Assembly (NCBI GenBank): GCA_964652805.1
Contig: CAZZBJ010000013.1
Location: 1-32,883 of the forward strand
Source of the DNA: Claveliimonas sp964652805
GTDB taxonomy: Bacteria; Bacillota; Clostridia; Lachnospirales; Lachnospiraceae
Length of the DNA stretch: 32,883 bases
Direction: 5' to 3'
The notes under the pieces: model-generated
The model's input: only the letters and a program-made list of their open reading frames with translations
What the model was told of the DNA's origin: nothing
Database searches by the model: none
In this document: positions 30,367 to 32,883 of the stretch, piece by piece
Layout: each line of letters starts with the position of its first letter
How positions within the stretch are numbered: position 1 is the first letter of the stretch
Translations under genes and position numbers: made by a program

Positions 30367-31380
30367 TTATGCTAATTCTGCGAAGTATTTGATTGTTCTT
30401 ACCATCTGGCTTGTGTATGAGTTCTCATTGTCATACCAGGAAACAACCTGAACCTCTGTTGTTCCGTTGTCAAGCGGCAGGACCATTGTCTGTGTTGCAT
30501 CAAACAGAGAGCCATATCTCATACCAATGATATCGCTGGATACGATCTCGTCTGTGTTGTATCCGAAGGACTCTGTAGCGGCAGCTTTCATTGCAGCGTT
30601 GATCTGATCAACTGTCACATCGCCCTCTACAACTGCTGTCAGGATTGTTGTGGATCCTGTCGGAGTAGGAATGCGCTGTGCAGCGCCGATCAGCTTGCCG
30701 TTCAGCTCAGGGATAACAAGGCCGATAGCCTTTGCAGCGCCTGTGCTGTTCGGAACGATGTTGCATGCAGCGGCACGTGATCTTCTCAGATCGCCTTTTC
30801 TCTGCGGTCCGTCAAGTGTCATCTGATCGCCTGTGTAAGCGTGGATCGTGCACATGATACCGGATTTGATCGGTGCAAAATCGTTCAGAGCCTTTGCCAT
30901 AGGTGCAAGGCAGTTTGTTGTACAGGAAGCAGCGGAGATAACGGTATCCTCTGCCTTCAGTGTCTCATGGTTAACATTATATACGATCGTCGGCAGATCG
31001 TTTCCTGCTGGTGCGGAAATAACAACCTTTCTAGCGCCTGCTTTGATGTGAGCAGAAGCTTTCTCTTTGGATGTATAGAAGCCTGTACACTCCAGAACAA
31101 CGTCTACGCCGATCTCCCCCCAGGGAAGTTCCTCTGCGTTAGCCTTTGCATAGATTTTGATTTCTTTTCCATCCACGATGATGGAATCCTCTGTAGCCTC
31201 TACCTTATCAGCCAGAGCGTATTTGCCCTGAGAAGAATCATATTTTAACAGGTGCGCTAACATTTTCGGGCTTGTCAGGTCGTTGATCGCAACTACCTCA
31301 TATCCCTCCGCTCCAAACATCTGCCTGAAAGCAAGACGTCCGATGCGTCCAAATCCGTTGATTGCTACTTTTACTGCCAT
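30367..31380 (-). CDS. gap: Glyceraldehyde-3-phosphate dehydrogenase, type I
   Basis: A 337-residue NAD-type GAPDH. The Rossmann start is KVAINGFGRIGRLAFRQ, the catalytic cysteine is in SAASCTTNCLAPMAK, and the catalytic histidine lies in the CTIHAYTGDQ segment. The C-terminal WYDNENSYTSQMVRT is the family end motif. Base and codon use looks more AT-biased than that of neighbouring pgk and pyk in places, as is common for very highly expressed genes using a narrow codon set. AGGAGG lies 9 bases before the ATG. It has its own strong promoter and terminator, so it can be made as a single-gene message. Confidence 0.98.
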   Translation of the reverse strand: MAVKVAINGFGRIGRLAFRQMFGAEGYEVVAINDLTSPKMLAHLLKYDSSQGKYALADKVEATEDSIIVDGKEIKIYAKANAEELPWGEIGVDVVLECTGFYTSKEKASAHIKAGARKVVISAPAGNDLPTIVYNVNHETLKAEDTVISAASCTTNCLAPMAKALNDFAPIKSGIMCTIHAYTGDQMTLDGPQRKGDLRRSRAAACNIVPNSTGAAKAIGLVIPELNGKLIGAAQRIPTPTGSTTILTAVVEGDVTVDQINAAMKAAATESFGYNTDEIVSSDIIGMRYGSLFDATQTMVLPLDNGTTEVQVVSWYDNENSYTSQMVRTIKYFAELA

Positions 31381-31464
31381 GATTACATTCCTCCTAAAGT
31401 CTATTTACTGTTTCACAGCTCTTGTCGTCCTTCAACTTTGTTAAAGAACTCTCAACCATTACCA

Positions 31465-31493
31465 ATTGTACTAAATCTCATACAAAAATTCAA
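31465..31493 (-). promoter_or_regulatory. Promoter of gap (glycolytic cluster)
   Basis: On the minus strand TTGAAT (complement of 31488-31493), a 17-base spacer and TACAAT (complement of 31465-31470), with a 5' leader of about 78 bases before the gap start. It lies just past the end of the histidinol phosphatase gene. Confidence 0.7.
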
Positions 31494-31508
31494 GAGCATT
31501 TTCCAATT

Positions 31509-32312
31509 TTACGTAAGGAGTTTGAAAACAGGCTTTCTCCCTATAAATTCAGTGTAATACCGAAAACCGCAGGACTTTAAAATATCATCCGCCTTTTCAA
31601 AATCCCAGGCGATGTGCTCCGGCCTGTGCCCGTCGGCTCCCACGGTAATGATCTCGCCCCCCAGCTCCCGGTAGCGGCGCAGGATATCCGGGTGAGGATG
31701 GGCGAAGGGGAGGCCGTACTTGAGCCCCGCCATGTTCAGCTCAATGCCCTTTCCCCTCTCGATGACCGCCCGCAGGATGGCGTCGATCTCGTCAGCGTAC
31801 CTCTGATAGGAGTAATCCGCCGCACCGTTCTTCCCGTAGCGCACCACGTAGTCGATATGGCCTATCACGTCAAAGTCCGGCGTGTTTTTTATGTCCTCCA
31901 GCATTTCCCGGAATGCGCTCCTGTACACCTCCTCGTCGGTCCGATCCTCGAACACGGTCCCCAGGGCCGGGTCGTCCCCGTCCACCACATGGAGGGAACC
32001 GATGACAAAATCGAAGGGGTATTTCCTTGTAAACTCCGCAAAAAACCCGCCCAGCCGAGGCTGCATACCCAGCTCCACGCCGATGCGGATGTCCATCCTG
32101 TCCCTGTACTCCTCCTGGAGCAGGCGCAGGGTCCGGAAATAATCGTCTGCGTCAAAAATGCTCTCGTCCCCCCATCCCATGTAGTCCTTGTCATAGTGAT
32201 CGGTAAAACAGATGACCTCCAGCCCCTTGGCGATGGCTCCCTCGATCATCTCCCTTGGCTCTGACTGGGAGTCGTGGGAAAAGGATGTGTGCATGTGTAC
32301 GTCTGCCCTCAT
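31509..32312 (-). CDS. PHP-domain histidinol-phosphatase (HisJ/HisK type)
   Basis: A 267-residue PHP-fold phosphoesterase, best called histidinol phosphatase, which dephosphorylates histidinol phosphate in histidine synthesis. Metal ligands are visible in DVHMHTSFSHDS (H6, H8), CFTDHYD, GVELGMQPR, GSLHVVDGD, GHIDYVVRYG and VGADGHRPEH. No other histidine biosynthesis gene is in the window, so a different phosphoester substrate is possible. The ATG overlaps the mnmA stop by one base (TAATG), implying translational coupling. Confidence 0.87.
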   Translation of the reverse strand: MRADVHMHTSFSHDSQSEPREMIEGAIAKGLEVICFTDHYDKDYMGWGDESIFDADDYFRTLRLLQEEYRDRMDIRIGVELGMQPRLGGFFAEFTRKYPFDFVIGSLHVVDGDDPALGTVFEDRTDEEVYRSAFREMLEDIKNTPDFDVIGHIDYVVRYGKNGAADYSYQRYADEIDAILRAVIERGKGIELNMAGLKYGLPFAHPHPDILRRYRELGGEIITVGADGHRPEHIAWDFEKADDILKSCGFRYYTEFIGRKPVFKLLT

Positions 32313-32883
32313 TATCTTACCCTTCTTTCCTTCTTTTTTCCGCTCTTGCTGCCTGTGATGGTTCCTCCGCCAAGGATATACTCCCCGTCGTAGAGGACCA
32401 CCGCCTGTCCCGGCGTGATGGCCCGCACAGGCTCGTCAAAGGTGCACAGGATCTGGTCCTCTCCCGTCCTCTCCGCCTGGCACCAGGCCCCTCTGTGGTT
32501 GTACCGGATCTTGGCGAAAAGCCGCCTGGGCTCCGGCAGGTCGGGAACAGACATAAAGTGGATGTGGTCCGCCACCACGTACCTGGACATAGACTCCTCG
32601 TCCGTGCCCACCACCACTTCGTTGGTGTCGGGGCGAATCTCCAGCACAAAGACCGGGCGGCCAAGGGCCAGCCCCAGTCCCTTCCTCTGCCCTACTGTAT
32701 AGTGTATGATACCCTTATGCCTGCCTACCACTGTTCCGTCAGAGAGGACAAAGTTCCCCGTCGGGAACTTGTGACAGACGGTCCTTTCGATAAAGGAGGC
32801 ATAGTCCCCGTCAGGCACAAAGCAGATGTCCTGGCTGTCCGGCTTGGACGCCACGGGAAGCTGCAGGTCCAGGGCCATCCGGC
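32312..32883 (-). CDS. mnmA: tRNA 2-thiouridylase MnmA, C-terminal part (runs off window end)
   Basis: About 190 C-terminal residues of MnmA, which installs the 2-thio group on wobble uridine 34 of tRNA-Lys, -Glu and -Gln. The diagnostic KPDSQDICFVPDGDY segment, containing the second catalytic cysteine, is at the visible N-terminal end. The GNFVLSDGTVVGRHKGIIHYTVGQRKGLG motif follows (shown here only by its recognisable ends GNFV and GQRKGLG), then the beta-barrel domain with AITPGQAVVLYDGEYILGGG. The N-terminal ATP-pyrophosphatase domain lies beyond 32883. The apparent ATG at 32878 is an internal methionine, not the gene start. Confidence 0.94.
   Translation of the reverse strand, partial: RMALDLQLPVASKPDSQDICFVPDGDYASFIERTVCHKFPTGNFVLSDGTVVGRHKGIIHYTVGQRKGLGLALGRPVFVLEIRPDTNEVVVGTDEESMSRYVVADHIHFMSVPDLPEPRRLFAKIRYNHRGAWCQAERTGEDQILCTFDEPVRAITPGQAVVLYDGEYILGGGTITGSKSGKKKERRVR

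Overview
The window looks like a chromosomal segment of an anaerobic Clostridia species, most likely Lachnospiraceae-like. This rests on strong AGGAGG-type ribosome binding sites, a tRNA without an encoded CCA end, the gap-pgk-tpi-gpm gene order, a glycyl radical enzyme with its activase, and a giant 2-hydroxyacyl-CoA-dehydratase-activase-type protein. Most of the window appears to be in the mid to high 50s in %GC. Almost all genes lie on the minus strand; the exceptions are tmcAL, a tRNA-Leu and the 1415-residue ATPase.

Layout: (1) 1-985 is the N-terminal part of an MgtE magnesium channel, divergent from tmcAL (1124-2398, +). (2) 9065 down to 2414 is a tight housekeeping run: polA, coaE, a YycJ-type metallo-hydrolase, an ACT protein (UPF0237), a UPF0210 protein and a DegV protein. 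A tRNA-Leu(CAA) with its own promoter and terminator stands divergent to polA. (3) 12299 down to 9401 holds a TrmB-like regulator translationally coupled to a diaminopimelate decarboxylase, followed by a lipoprotein with its own putative promoter and terminator. (4) 14981 down to 12350 holds a rhomboid-fold membrane protein with a zinc-ribbon tail, then pyruvate kinase. (5) 15033-19464 is the large two-ATPase-domain activase-like protein (+).

(6) 25368 down to 19476 is the most distinctive accessory locus, with visibly lower GC than its flanks. It encodes a NitT/TauT-type ABC importer (ATPase, lipoprotein binding protein, permease) running directly, with overlaps, into a glycyl radical enzyme and its radical-SAM activase. 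This reads as a self-contained import-and-cleave module for an unidentified small substrate. (7) 31493 down to 25431 is the lower-glycolysis cluster: gap, pgk, a 120-bp structured tandem duplication, tpiA, an alpha/beta hydrolase and gpmI. (8) 32883 down to 31509 holds the C-terminal part of mnmA, overlapping a PHP-type histidinol phosphatase.

The best candidates for something undescribed are the transporter-coupled glycyl radical enzyme locus and the structured tandem repeat between pgk and tpiA. No CRISPR array, insertion sequence, prophage or rRNA is visible.
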